Assembly: GCA_002367695.1 (NCBI GenBank)
Contig: DFDK01000013.1
Span: 1 to 17,107, forward strand
DNA from: Acidimicrobium sp. UBA3029
GTDB taxonomy: Bacteria; Actinomycetota; Acidimicrobiia; Acidimicrobiales; Ilumatobacteraceae
Length of the DNA: 17,107 nucleotides
Direction of reading: 5' to 3'
Positions within the stretch are counted from its first letter, which is position 1; every line of letters begins with the position of its first letter. The position numbers were made by a program, and so were the translations under genes. Positions 1 to 7,431 of this stretch are shown piece by piece. A model generated the notes under the pieces. It was not told the origin of the DNA and searched no databases. It saw only the letters and a list, made by a program, of their open reading frames with translations.

Positions 1-888
1 AACGGTATTCGTGCAGACATCAACAGGTTTAAGGATGAAAAGAAAGTCGATCGTCTGGTGATGATCTGGTGTGCGTCGACAGAAATCTTTATCGAGCCAG
101 GACCACAACACGAAGATATCGAATCATTTGAAAAAGCAATTGATGCAAATGATCCGATGATTGCGCCAAGCATGTTGTACGCATACGCAGCAATTTTGGA
201 AGGCGTTCCGTTTGCCAACGGCGCACCAAACCTTGCAGTCGATACACCTGTGTTGCGCAAACTTGCCACCGAGCGCAAGATTGCCATTTCGGGCAAAGAC
301 TTCAAGACAGGTCAGACCCTGATGAAGACCGTGCTTGCACCAATGTTGAAGGCTCGCATGCTCGGTCTTGCTGGTTGGTATTCGACCAACATTCTTGGCA
401 ACCGTGACGGCGAAGTGCTCGACGATCCAGACAACTTCAAGACCAAAGAAGAGTCAAAGTTGGGCGTGCTCGAAGACATCTTGCAGCCAAGTTTGTTTCC
501 AGACTTGTACGGCGATGTGTATCACTCGGTCAAGATCAACTACTACCCACCACGTGGCGACAACAAAGAAGGTTGGGACAACATCGACATCTTCGGATGG
601 TTGGGTTACCCAATGCAGATCAAAGTCAACTTCTTGTGCCGTGACAGCATTCTTGCCGCACCGCTCGCACTTGACTTGGTGTTGTTTACCGACCTCGCAC
701 AGCGCGCAGGCATCGGAGGCATTCAAGAGTGGTTGTCGTTCTATTACAAGAGCCCACAGGTTGCACCTGGTCTCAAACCAGAGCATGACTTGTTTGTGCA
801 GTTGGCAAAGCTCAAGAACACACTTCGTTGGATGATGGGCGAAGACCAGATCACGCACCTGGGTCGCGAGTATTACGACGAGGCCTAA
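1..888 (+). CDS. ino1: Inositol-3-phosphate synthase, 3' part (5' end outside window)
   Basis: Converts D-glucose 6-phosphate to 1D-myo-inositol 3-phosphate with an internal NAD redox cycle, the entry to inositol lipids and inositol-based thiols in actinobacteria. The frame is open from base 1 (reading NGIRADINRFKDEKKVDRLV), so the gene enters from the left and only about 295 residues are seen; the in-frame GTG at 58 is internal. Family landmarks are the segment VMIWCASTEIF, the SGKDFKTGQTLMKTVLAP stretch (compare SGQTKMKS in eukaryotic INO1), the STNILGNRDG loop (compare NHLGNNDG), and a C-terminal stretch with KINYYPPRGD and DSILAAPLALDLV. The stop is TAA at 886-888. The N-terminal NAD-binding fold lies outside the window. 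Family assignment is firm; the downstream use of inositol is inference. Confidence 0.9.
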   Translation, partial: NGIRADINRFKDEKKVDRLVMIWCASTEIFIEPGPQHEDIESFEKAIDANDPMIAPSMLYAYAAILEGVPFANGAPNLAVDTPVLRKLATERKIAISGKDFKTGQTLMKTVLAPMLKARMLGLAGWYSTNILGNRDGEVLDDPDNFKTKEESKLGVLEDILQPSLFPDLYGDVYHSVKINYYPPRGDNKEGWDNIDIFGWLGYPMQIKVNFLCRDSILAAPLALDLVLFTDLAQRAGIGGIQEWLSFYYKSPQVAPGLKPEHDLFVQLAKLKNTLRWMMGEDQITHLGREYYDEA

Positions 889-931
889 CAACCGTCACGC
901 TATTTTTACAGCGTGTGTCGACATCATTGCG

Positions 932-1243
932 GTGGTGTTGTTCGTTGCTATTGGAAGACGTAACCACGACGAGGGCACTGCCATCGACGGCATTGCAATC
1001 GTTGCTGCACCGTTCTTGATTGCCCTTGTTGGCGCATGGCTTTCTTCGCGTGCTTGGCGTACTCCTGGTTCAATGCGCACGAGTGTGATCGTGTGGCTTG
1101 TGACAGTTTTTGGTGGACTCGAGTTGCGCTACTTTGTGTTTGATCGAGGCACTGCCAGACCATTTGTAATTGTGGCAACGCTTGTGCTTGGTGTGTTGAT
1201 TGTTGGCGGCCGCTTCGTTCTCAACTTGCGACTGAAGCGTTAA
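932..1243 (+). CDS. Small DUF3054-type integral membrane protein
   Basis: Function unknown. With the GTG at 932 the protein has 103 residues, with hydrophobic segments near residues 20-40, 50-68 and 78-97 and a basic C-terminus (RLKR), so it is probably an inner-membrane protein of about four helices. The AIGRRNHDEG motif after the first helix, followed by a conserved-looking loop, resembles the DUF3054 family as I recall it. The start is uncertain: the same frame stays open upstream to about 836 and reads AIFTACVDIIAV just before the GTG, which would complete the first membrane helix, yet no ATG, GTG or TTG occurs there. The gene lies 43 bp after ino1 on the same strand, and its TAA (1241-1243) overlaps the stop of the facing vapC-like gene by two bases. 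Confidence 0.7.
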   Translation: MVLFVAIGRRNHDEGTAIDGIAIVAAPFLIALVGAWLSSRAWRTPGSMRTSVIVWLVTVFGGLELRYFVFDRGTARPFVIVATLVLGVLIVGGRFVLNLRLKR

Positions 1244-1623
1244 CGAACAACCACAAACTCAACACCGAGGTCTTTGCGTCGCATCAGTTTTTCATCGAGC
1301 GTGATAATTGGCTGCCCGAGGCTCTTTGCCAAAACCACATAGTGTGCGTCGTAGCTACTGACCTTGGTCGCTTCATCCCACAGTTGAGACTGGTAATTGG
1401 AGACTGTGAGGAATGTGAGTGGCATTTGCCCAACAAGTGCTGCTGAAATTTTTGCATCACGCGAAGTGATTTGCTTGAGCACTGTCATGCGTTTGAGTAC
1501 ATGGAATACCTCAGCTAAAAAAATATCTGGGGCATGAAGATCGTCATCAAGAAGTTGAATGGCTCGCTGACCCAAGGGAGTTTTTCTTACGATTTCTACT
1601 CCAACACTCGCATCAACAATCAC
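1240..1623 (-). CDS. vapC: VapC-family PIN-domain toxin
   Basis: A predicted magnesium-dependent ribonuclease that cuts RNA, often tRNA or rRNA in this family, when its antitoxin is removed. The 127 residues form one PIN domain. The acidic residues expected at the active site are visible: D4 in MIVDAS, E38 in LAEVF, D92 in SYDAHYVVLA and D110 in ITLDEKL. The length is usual for VapC. It starts with GTG at 1623, and GTGA (1620-1623) also contains the antitoxin stop, so translation of the two is coupled. It ends in a TTAA shared with the stop codon of the facing DUF3054 gene. The specific RNA target cannot be read from the sequence. Confidence 0.88.
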   Translation of the reverse strand: MIVDASVGVEIVRKTPLGQRAIQLLDDDLHAPDIFLAEVFHVLKRMTVLKQITSRDAKISAALVGQMPLTFLTVSNYQSQLWDEATKVSSYDAHYVVLAKSLGQPIITLDEKLMRRKDLGVEFVVVR

Positions 1624-1853
1624 TTGGCTGTGTCCCGCATTCGCCTAATTTCATCAATCACAAATTGGGTATCGATTGCTGCGCCCGGCCGACCGAGCAT
1701 GTCTGCTTTCCATTTGGCCACTGATGGCCTGAGCAGATCGGCGCGAATGAGTCTCAATACGTATTCGCCAAGCGTGCAGTTTGATTCTTTGGCCCGTTCT
1801 CGTAATTGCTCGTGAATTTCCTCAGAGACATCCTTGATTTGGATTGCAGACAT
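1620..1853 (-). CDS. vapB: VapB/FitA-type ribbon-helix-helix antitoxin
   Basis: Predicted antitoxin that neutralises the downstream PIN toxin and represses its own promoter. From the ATG at 1853 it has 77 residues: an N-terminal ribbon-helix-helix (strand AIQIKDV at 3-9, helices about 10-24 and 27-39 with the turn ESNCTLGEY), then a C-terminal tail (about 45-77) rich in charged residues that should wrap the toxin. I chose this ATG rather than the upstream in-frame one at 1910. It places the beta strand at the N-terminus as in FitA-like antitoxins, it lies 6 nt after a TACGAT hexamer, and the longer form would translate the operator repeats. It overlaps vapC by 4 bp. Confidence 0.85.
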   Translation of the reverse strand: MSAIQIKDVSEEIHEQLRERAKESNCTLGEYVLRLIRADLLRPSVAKWKADMLGRPGAAIDTQFVIDEIRRMRDTAK

Positions 1854-1859
1854 AGGGAA

Positions 1860-1883
1860 ATCGTAGCATGCTAGTAGCATGCT
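1860..1883 (-). promoter_or_regulatory. vapBC promoter -10 and tandem operator repeats
   Basis: Two perfect 10-bp direct repeats GTAGCATGCT (plus strand 1863-1872 and 1874-1883) are separated by one base, so their period is 11 bp, about one helical turn. Each holds the palindrome AGCATGCT. Read on the minus strand, the inner repeat runs into TACGAT (1865-1860), a good TANNNT -10 hexamer whose end is 6 nt before the vapB ATG, as expected for a leaderless transcript. The -35 is poor. The arrangement fits two ribbon-helix-helix dimers binding one face of the DNA and blocking RNA polymerase; binding itself is inferred. Confidence 0.65.
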
Positions 1884-1961
1884 TGATTCGGGTTGCCGAG
1901 CGGTCGTCATTGGTTGAATGTGTACCCAACCCTTGCCACAAATGGCGCGAAGTGAGAAAAA

Positions 1962-3671
1962 TTATTCGATGATGTTGGTGATGGCGCCGGTCTCGGCACC
2001 CTGCACCAATTTGGCGTACTTGGCTAACACGCCACTCGTGTAACGCGCAGGGTTTGGTTTCCAACCCTTGCGGCGTTCGGCCAACACTTTTTCATCGACA
2101 ACTAAGTCAAGAGTTTTTGTTGGCACATCGATGCGCACAATGTCGCCGTCGTGTGCAAACGCGATCGGACCACCATCAGTTGCTTCAGGAGCAACATGGC
2201 CAATACAGAAACCCCACGTGCCGCCACTAAAACGACCGTCGGTAATCAGTGCACAGTCTGAGCCACGACCAACGCCTTTGAGTGCGGCGGTAATTGCAAG
2301 CATCTCGCGCATACCCGGGCCGCCCTTTGGACCCTCGTAACGAATGATGATCACGGTGCCAGCCATGATTTCGCCCGCCATCACAGCAGCCATTGCGCCA
2401 TCTTCGCCGTCGAACACTCGGGCAGGGCCCTCAAATGTCATTTGATCGTTGGTTAAACCAGCAACTTTGACAACAGCACCGCGCGGTGCGAGCGAACCGG
2501 TGAGGATGTTGATGCCACCCTCTGCATGAATTGGATTGCTCAATGGATGAATGACGTCGCCATCTGGTGCTGGCGGATTGATCTCGGCCAAGTTTTCGGC
2601 CATGGTTTTACCTGAACACGTAAGTACGTCGCCGTGCAGCAGGCCCGCGTCGAGCAAGTGCTTCATCACGACAGGTACTCCACCGATGCGGTCGATGTCG
2701 GTCATGTGATATTTGCCGCCAGGCTTGGTGTCGGCAATGTGCGGAACTTTTGCTGCAATGCGATTGAAGTCGTCGAGATCGAGCGCAACACCTGCTTCGT
2801 TGGCAATTGCCAACAGGTGCAACACCGCATTGGTTGAGCCGCCAAGTGCGTTGACCATTGCGATCGCGTTTTCAAATGCCTTTTTGGTCATGATGTCGCG
2901 TGGGTAAATGCCGAGGCGAACAAGATTCATCACGGCCGCACCAGCACGCTCGGCGTCAGACTCGCGGCGCTTGTCGATTGCTGGTGGCGATGCAGTGCCG
3001 GGCAGGCTCATGCCAAGTGCTTCGGCAATAGAGCTCATGGTGTTGGCAGTAAACATGCCGCCGCACGCACCTTCGCCTGGGCACGCAGCACGCTCGATCT
3101 CGCCAAGTTCTTCTTGACTCATAGTGCCCGCAGCGCATGCACCAATGGCTTCAAACACCGTGGTGATATCGATGTTTTTGCCGTTGTGCACGCCTGGCAA
3201 CGTGCTGCCGTTGTACACAAACACGCTCGGCAAATTGAGACGAGCAGCGGCCATCAACATTCCAGGAATGCTCTTGTCACAACCAGCGAGCCCAACGAAA
3301 CCATCGAAGCGCTCGGCATGCACAACAGTTTCGACAGAGTCACAAATAACTTCTCGACTCACGAGTGATGCTCGCATGCCTTCGTGACCCATCGAGATTC
3401 CGTCGCTCACCGTGATGGTGCCGAACTCGAGAGCGACGCCACCATTTGCGCGCACGCCAACTTTTGCCGAGTCGGCAAGTCGGCGCAGCGATGCGTTGCA
3501 GGGTGTTACTTCATTCCACGAGGAGGCAATACCGATCTGTGGTTTTACCCAGTCGTCGTCGGTTAAACCAACAGCGCGCAACATTGCGCGGGCTGCAGCC
3601 TTTTGATTGCCATCGGTGACATCACGACTGCGTGGCTTGATATCAACGGGGGTTTCTGAAGGCCTTGTCAT
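1962..3671 (-). CDS. ilvD: Dihydroxy-acid dehydratase
   Basis: Dehydrates 2,3-dihydroxy-isovalerate and 2,3-dihydroxy-3-methylvalerate to the 2-keto acids in valine, isoleucine and leucine (and pantothenate) synthesis; a cytoplasmic iron-sulfur enzyme. From ATG 3671 it has 569 residues. The three cluster cysteines are visible at C58 (TPCN), C131 (GCDKSIPG) and C203 (CPGEGACGGM), together with the N-terminal GIASSWNEVTPCN, the VSDGISMGHEGM motif and the C-terminal DGRFSGGTWG holding the proposed catalytic serine. A TTG three codons upstream (3680) could also start it, but the ATG is preferred. It lies 24 bp downstream of the iron permease gene on the same strand with no convincing promoter between, so it is probably co-transcribed. 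It is not next to other branched-chain amino acid genes. Confidence 0.96.
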   Translation of the reverse strand: MTRPSETPVDIKPRSRDVTDGNQKAAARAMLRAVGLTDDDWVKPQIGIASSWNEVTPCNASLRRLADSAKVGVRANGGVALEFGTITVSDGISMGHEGMRASLVSREVICDSVETVVHAERFDGFVGLAGCDKSIPGMLMAAARLNLPSVFVYNGSTLPGVHNGKNIDITTVFEAIGACAAGTMSQEELGEIERAACPGEGACGGMFTANTMSSIAEALGMSLPGTASPPAIDKRRESDAERAGAAVMNLVRLGIYPRDIMTKKAFENAIAMVNALGGSTNAVLHLLAIANEAGVALDLDDFNRIAAKVPHIADTKPGGKYHMTDIDRIGGVPVVMKHLLDAGLLHGDVLTCSGKTMAENLAEINPPAPDGDVIHPLSNPIHAEGGINILTGSLAPRGAVVKVAGLTNDQMTFEGPARVFDGEDGAMAAVMAGEIMAGTVIIIRYEGPKGGPGMREMLAITAALKGVGRGSDCALITDGRFSGGTWGFCIGHVAPEATDGGPIAFAHDGDIVRIDVPTKTLDLVVDEKVLAERRKGWKPNPARYTSGVLAKYAKLVQGAETGAITNIIE

Positions 3672-3695
3672 ATCGATCAAGGCTACTTGCGCAAG

Positions 3696-4502
3696 CTATG
3701 CGGCTGACTTCACCGGCTTACGAAGGTAAAAATAGAGCGTTGGGGCAAGGAATACGAAGTAGGTGATGACGCGGATGTTCTCGGCAGCCTTGTGCCAACC
3801 GAAGAATCCCTTCACGAAGTCGTAGAAGGTCCCCGATGACCATATGCCGGACTCAACGGTCCAAGCCGATTGCATTAACCAGCCATTTTCCCAACCGAAG
3901 AATTCGCGATATTCGTGGATTGACTTGCCGGCCAGGCCAGCGGCGAACAAGATTAATAACACCGCAGTCACATTGAAAAACATTTTCAGGTTAATTTTTT
4001 GGCCACCTGCAAATATTGCAACACCTAATGCAACCGCTGCAACGAGTCCAAGCAACCCGCCAACTACAACTGAGCTGCCGGAAGATGAAGTGGTTTCGGC
4101 GCTGAGCAAGAACAGCACCGTTTCCAAACCCTCACGCACCACAGCAACAAATGCAATCGTAAATAAAGCGGTCTTTGCTGAAGCATCAACTTTGGCTCGC
4201 AGTTCAACGCTGAGATTTTGCGAATTCTTGCGCATCCAAAAAATCATTTGTGTCAGAACTGCGGCTGCAACTAGTGCAATCGTGCCCTCAGTTGCATATT
4301 CAACTTTGCCGTTCAGTCCGTCTAACGCAAGATAGACAATGGTTCCTACGACAAGACAGGAAAGACTCGCTATAGCAGTGCCCCACCAGACATACCGTGC
4401 GTCGGCCTTACGATTGGTCTTTGTCAGATACGTAAGCAAGATGGCAACAATGAGCGAGGCCTCAAGGCCTTCGCGAAGTGTGATCAGGAATGAGGTGGTC
4501 AT
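3696..4502 (-). CDS. efeU: FTR1/EfeU-type iron permease
   Basis: High-affinity iron permease of the cytoplasmic membrane in the FTR1/OFeT family, which carries iron through paired acidic motifs. The 268-residue protein has two REGLE motifs, at 10-14 (TLREGLEASL) and 123-127 (VVREGLETVL), each within a membrane helix, as the family requires. About seven hydrophobic segments are seen (near 5-25, 38-60, 70-90, 112-134, 143-165, 175-192 and 245-262), with a loop before the last one containing FFGWENGW. The EfeO and EfeB partners are not adjacent. It starts at ATG 4502, 41 bp after gatB, behind its own iron-box promoter with no Shine-Dalgarno sequence, which fits a leaderless mRNA. ilvD follows. 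Confidence 0.93.
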   Translation of the reverse strand: MTTSFLITLREGLEASLIVAILLTYLTKTNRKADARYVWWGTAIASLSCLVVGTIVYLALDGLNGKVEYATEGTIALVAAAVLTQMIFWMRKNSQNLSVELRAKVDASAKTALFTIAFVAVVREGLETVLFLLSAETTSSSGSSVVVGGLLGLVAAVALGVAIFAGGQKINLKMFFNVTAVLLILFAAGLAGKSIHEYREFFGWENGWLMQSAWTVESGIWSSGTFYDFVKGFFGWHKAAENIRVITYFVFLAPTLYFYLRKPVKSAA

Positions 4503-4506
4503 GGCA

Positions 4507-4538
4507 TGATGTTAGGCGTACCTAATACTCCATGTCAA
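4507..4538 (-). promoter_or_regulatory. Leaderless efeU promoter with DtxR/IdeR-like iron box
   Basis: On the minus strand a perfect -35 TTGACA (4538-4533) is followed after 18 bp by TAACAT (4514-4509), which ends 6 nt before the efeU ATG, so transcription should begin at or next to the start codon. Between and over these elements lies TTAGGTACGCCTAACATCA (4525-4507), which agrees with the IdeR consensus TTAGGTTAGSCTAACCTAA at 15 of 19 positions and has a TTAGG/CCTAA dyad. The expected behaviour, known for this family, is repression when the regulator holds ferrous iron. The regulator gene is not in the window. Confidence 0.75.
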
Positions 4539-4543
4539 GTGTC

Positions 4544-6007
4544 TCATTTGGCCCTTTTTGCCTGCAACAACGCAGTTACGACCTTGCCGTCGGCCTTGCC
4601 CTGCGACGACTTCATGATCGCCCCAACCAATGCACCCATTGCCTTTTCTTCGCCAGCGCAATACTTGGCCCATGCATCTGGCTGGGCTGCAATTGCAGCA
4701 TCGACCATCGCTTCAACAGCAGATGTGTCGAGAGCTTCAAAACCTTTTGCGGCAGCAATTGCCACGGCATCGCCGCCACCATTGGCAACTATCTCGGCAA
4801 GAATCGTTTTTGCTTGCGTTGCAGTGACCTTTGCATCGCGTTCGAGCAACGTGAGTGCGGCCAGATCTGTTGCAGGAACGACTGGGTTTGCACCTGCTTC
4901 TGAAAATGCTTGTTGCACATACACAAGTGCGCGCGCTGGTTCGCCACCGGCATCAGCAACGAGTTGCACATAGTCGTCTTGTCCGCGTTCGACAATGACG
5001 TACACGGCTTCGCTTTCTTTGTCTGCACCAGTCAGTTGCGACAGCCGTGCACGACGAGCAGCAGGCAACATTGGCAACGATGCACGAATTGATTCGACCC
5101 ACTCGGCGCCCGGATCGAGTAGCACAAGATCGGGCTCAAGAAAATATCTGTAATCGTCGGCATCTTCTTTAACGCGCAGTGTGTGCGTGCGCCCCTCTGC
5201 GTCATCCCAGTGGCGGGTCTCTTGACGAATTGTGCCGCCCGACTCGAGCACATCTACTTGGCGACGAGCTTCGTAGTCAATAGCCTTGCCAACCGCACGA
5301 ATGGAGTTGACATTTTTGATTTCACAACGAGTACCAAATGGTTCGTCTGCTTTGCGCACCGAAACGTTGACGTCGCAGCGCATTGAGCCCTCTTCCATTT
5401 TTGCGTCGCTGGCACCAACAGCGAGCAAAATGCTGCGCAACTCTGAAACATATTGGCGCGCCTGATCGGCGTTGCGAATGTCGGGACGAGAAACAATTTC
5501 GACAAGTGGAACACCAGCGCGATTGAAATCGACGAGCGAGTAGTCGCTGCCATGAATACGGCCGCTTGTGCCACCGAAGTGCGTTGACTTGCCCGTGTCT
5601 TCTTCGAGGTGTGCGCGCTCGATACCAATGCGCACGTCGCCAGGCAACATCATGTACCCATCGATGTTGATCGGTTGGTCGTACTGCGTGATTTGATACG
5701 CCTTAGCGAGGTCTTGGTAAAAGTAGTTTTTGCGGTGAAACGTGCTCGCCTGCACAGTGCAATTGAGTGCTAGACCAAGGCGAATTGCTAGCTCGACAGC
5801 CCGTCGATTGATAACAGGAAGCGCGCCTGGTAAACCAAGTGTGACCGGATCGATGTTCGTATTTGGCTCATCACCGAAATGGTTTGGACTTGCCGAGAAT
5901 AACTTTGTTTTGGTGTCTAACTCGACGTGAACTTCAAGACCAATCACCATCTCCCAGCCGTTGGGAAGAATTGTTGCGTGTGATGGAGCCGACGATGCGT
6001 TGCTCAT
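4544..6007 (-). CDS. gatB: Asp/Glu-tRNA amidotransferase subunit B
   Basis: Subunit B of the GatCAB amidotransferase, which binds misacylated Glu-tRNA(Gln) or Asp-tRNA(Asn), phosphorylates the side chain with ATP, and converts it to the amide using ammonia from GatA. The start is ATG 6007 (MSNASSAPSH, 487 residues); a longer open frame reaching 6253 is only the opposite reading of gatA. Landmarks are MVIGLEVHVEL near residue 20, the KNYFYQDLAKAYQITQYDQP segment, EDTGKSTH, DFNRAGVPLVEIVS, EEGSMRCDVNVSVR, and a C-terminal helical GatB/YqeY domain ending in a region rich in lysine and alanine. The 4-bp ATGA overlap with gatA implies translational coupling. The efeU promoter begins just past its stop. 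Confidence 0.96.
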   Translation of the reverse strand: MSNASSAPSHATILPNGWEMVIGLEVHVELDTKTKLFSASPNHFGDEPNTNIDPVTLGLPGALPVINRRAVELAIRLGLALNCTVQASTFHRKNYFYQDLAKAYQITQYDQPINIDGYMMLPGDVRIGIERAHLEEDTGKSTHFGGTSGRIHGSDYSLVDFNRAGVPLVEIVSRPDIRNADQARQYVSELRSILLAVGASDAKMEEGSMRCDVNVSVRKADEPFGTRCEIKNVNSIRAVGKAIDYEARRQVDVLESGGTIRQETRHWDDAEGRTHTLRVKEDADDYRYFLEPDLVLLDPGAEWVESIRASLPMLPAARRARLSQLTGADKESEAVYVIVERGQDDYVQLVADAGGEPARALVYVQQAFSEAGANPVVPATDLAALTLLERDAKVTATQAKTILAEIVANGGGDAVAIAAAKGFEALDTSAVEAMVDAAIAAQPDAWAKYCAGEEKAMGALVGAIMKSSQGKADGKVVTALLQAKRAK

Positions 6008-7431
6008 GATGCACGCTCTAATTCCGCAGCGACTCGAAACATGGTTGGTTCGCCGAGCGCCGGCGCAAGAATTTGCACGCCAACCGGCATTGAATGTGCG
6101 CCTGTTCCAAAAGGCACGCTCATTGCAGCGTGACCAGCAAGGTTTGTTGGAATCGTAAAGATGTCGCACAGATACATCGTCAGTGGGTCGCTCGTTTTTT
6201 CGCCGATCGGAAACGCGACTGTTGGAGATGTTGGCGTCAAGATCACATCGCACGATTGGTAAGCAGCAGCAAAGTCATTGGCAATCAGCCTGCGAACTTT
6301 GAGCGCCTTGCCGTAGTACGCGTCGTAATAGCCGGCCGACAACGCATATGTGCCCAACATGATGCGGCGTTTTACTTCTGCACCAAAACCTGCTGCGCGA
6401 GTAGCGCCATACATGCTGATGAGGTCTGCTGATTCGACGCGCAAGCCATAACGCACGCCGTCGTATCGAGCAAGATTGCTCGAAGCCTCTGCAGGAGCAA
6501 CCAAGTAATACGCAGTGAGGCAATACGAAAGCGATGGCAATGCAATGTCGACAATGGTTGCGCCTGCGGCTTTAAGTGCAGCAAAGGCTGCATCCAGTCG
6601 AGCAAGTACTTCTGGTTCGCAGCCATCGGGCATATCGGCAAGTCTGCCGATGCGCATTCCCTTCACGCCTTGGCCAAGCACAGCCGTGAGCGAAGGCATT
6701 GGCTGATCGAGCGATGTCGAGTCGAGTGGGTCGTGCCCGCCGATGACTTCCATCAACAACGCGGCATCTGCCACTGTGTGCGTGAACGGACCAATTTGAT
6801 CGAGGCTGCTGGCAAACGCAACAAGACCTTGGCGGCTCACCATGCCATAAGTGGGCTTGACACCAACGACTCCGCACAGCGCAGCCGGTTGACGAATGCT
6901 GCCGCCCGTGTCGCTACCCAAACTTGCTGCTGCAAAACCTGCGGCAACTGCTGCAGCACTGCCGCCGCTTGAGCCACCAGGTACACGCGATGTGTCAAGT
7001 GGATTTCGTGTTGGACCAAACGCAGAGTTTTCGGTGGATGAGCCCATTGCAAATTCATCCAAGTTGGTTTTGCCAACGATGACAGCGCCAGCGTGTTGCA
7101 AGCGAGTCACGACAGTTGCGTCATACGGCGGCTTCCAACCTTGCAGTATTTTGGACGAACACGTGGTTGGCACGCCACGCGTGCACATGTTGTCTTTGAG
7201 CGCGATGGGCACACCAGCAAGCGGACCACGGTCGTTGCCAGCCTTCAAGTCGGCGTCGATGCTTGCAGCATTGGCGCGAGCTGACTCGGCCATGATGTGA
7301 TTGAATGCGTGAATTTCTGTTTCGCGTGAATCGATGCGAGCCAAATGTTGTTCGAGCACATCGGATGCGGTTGTTTTTCCCGCACGGATTGAGCCGACGA
7401 TGTCGACTACAGAAACAAATTTGCTCGTCAT
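6004..7431 (-). CDS. gatA: Asp/Glu-tRNA amidotransferase subunit A (glutaminase)
   Basis: Amidase subunit of GatCAB that releases ammonia from glutamine and passes it through the complex to GatB. The 475 residues carry the full amidase signature catalytic triad Lys79 (IALKDN), cis-Ser154 (PGGSSGGS) and nucleophile Ser178 (SDTGGSIR), at exactly the residue numbers I recall for Staphylococcus aureus GatA. ALCGVVGVKPTYG and the C-terminal PVGVQILAP motif are also present. It starts at ATG 7431, sharing ATGA with the end of gatC, and overlaps gatB by 4 bp at the other end. Nothing looks broken. Confidence 0.97.
   Translation of the reverse strand: MTSKFVSVVDIVGSIRAGKTTASDVLEQHLARIDSRETEIHAFNHIMAESARANAASIDADLKAGNDRGPLAGVPIALKDNMCTRGVPTTCSSKILQGWKPPYDATVVTRLQHAGAVIVGKTNLDEFAMGSSTENSAFGPTRNPLDTSRVPGGSSGGSAAAVAAGFAAASLGSDTGGSIRQPAALCGVVGVKPTYGMVSRQGLVAFASSLDQIGPFTHTVADAALLMEVIGGHDPLDSTSLDQPMPSLTAVLGQGVKGMRIGRLADMPDGCEPEVLARLDAAFAALKAAGATIVDIALPSLSYCLTAYYLVAPAEASSNLARYDGVRYGLRVESADLISMYGATRAAGFGAEVKRRIMLGTYALSAGYYDAYYGKALKVRRLIANDFAAAYQSCDVILTPTSPTVAFPIGEKTSDPLTMYLCDIFTIPTNLAGHAAMSVPFGTGAHSMPVGVQILAPALGEPTMFRVAAELERAS

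Noticed and set aside
1854..1910. Longer vapB starting at ATG 1910
   Set aside because: The extra 19 residues are encoded by the operator repeats and -10, and displace the ribbon-helix-helix strand from the N-terminus.
1854..1961. Rho-independent terminator after ilvD
   Set aside because: A T-run directly follows the ilvD stop, but no stable GC-rich hairpin precedes it; only a weak GGTTG/CAACC pair is seen further on.
3681..3694. Palindrome CTTGCGCAAG between efeU and ilvD as a terminator
   Set aside because: The inverted repeat has no room for a loop, and no T-run follows on the minus strand, so it cannot form a standard terminator hairpin.
3844..4335. 163-codon open frame opposite efeU
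   Set aside because: It mirrors the FTR1 coding sequence; its Ser/Thr/Ala-rich translation shows no domain and it has no promoter or ribosome site.
6008..6253. N-terminal extension of gatB of 82 residues
   Set aside because: It lies entirely over gatA in another frame, has no family similarity, and the ATG at 6007 with a 4-bp gatA overlap gives a normal GatB N-terminus.
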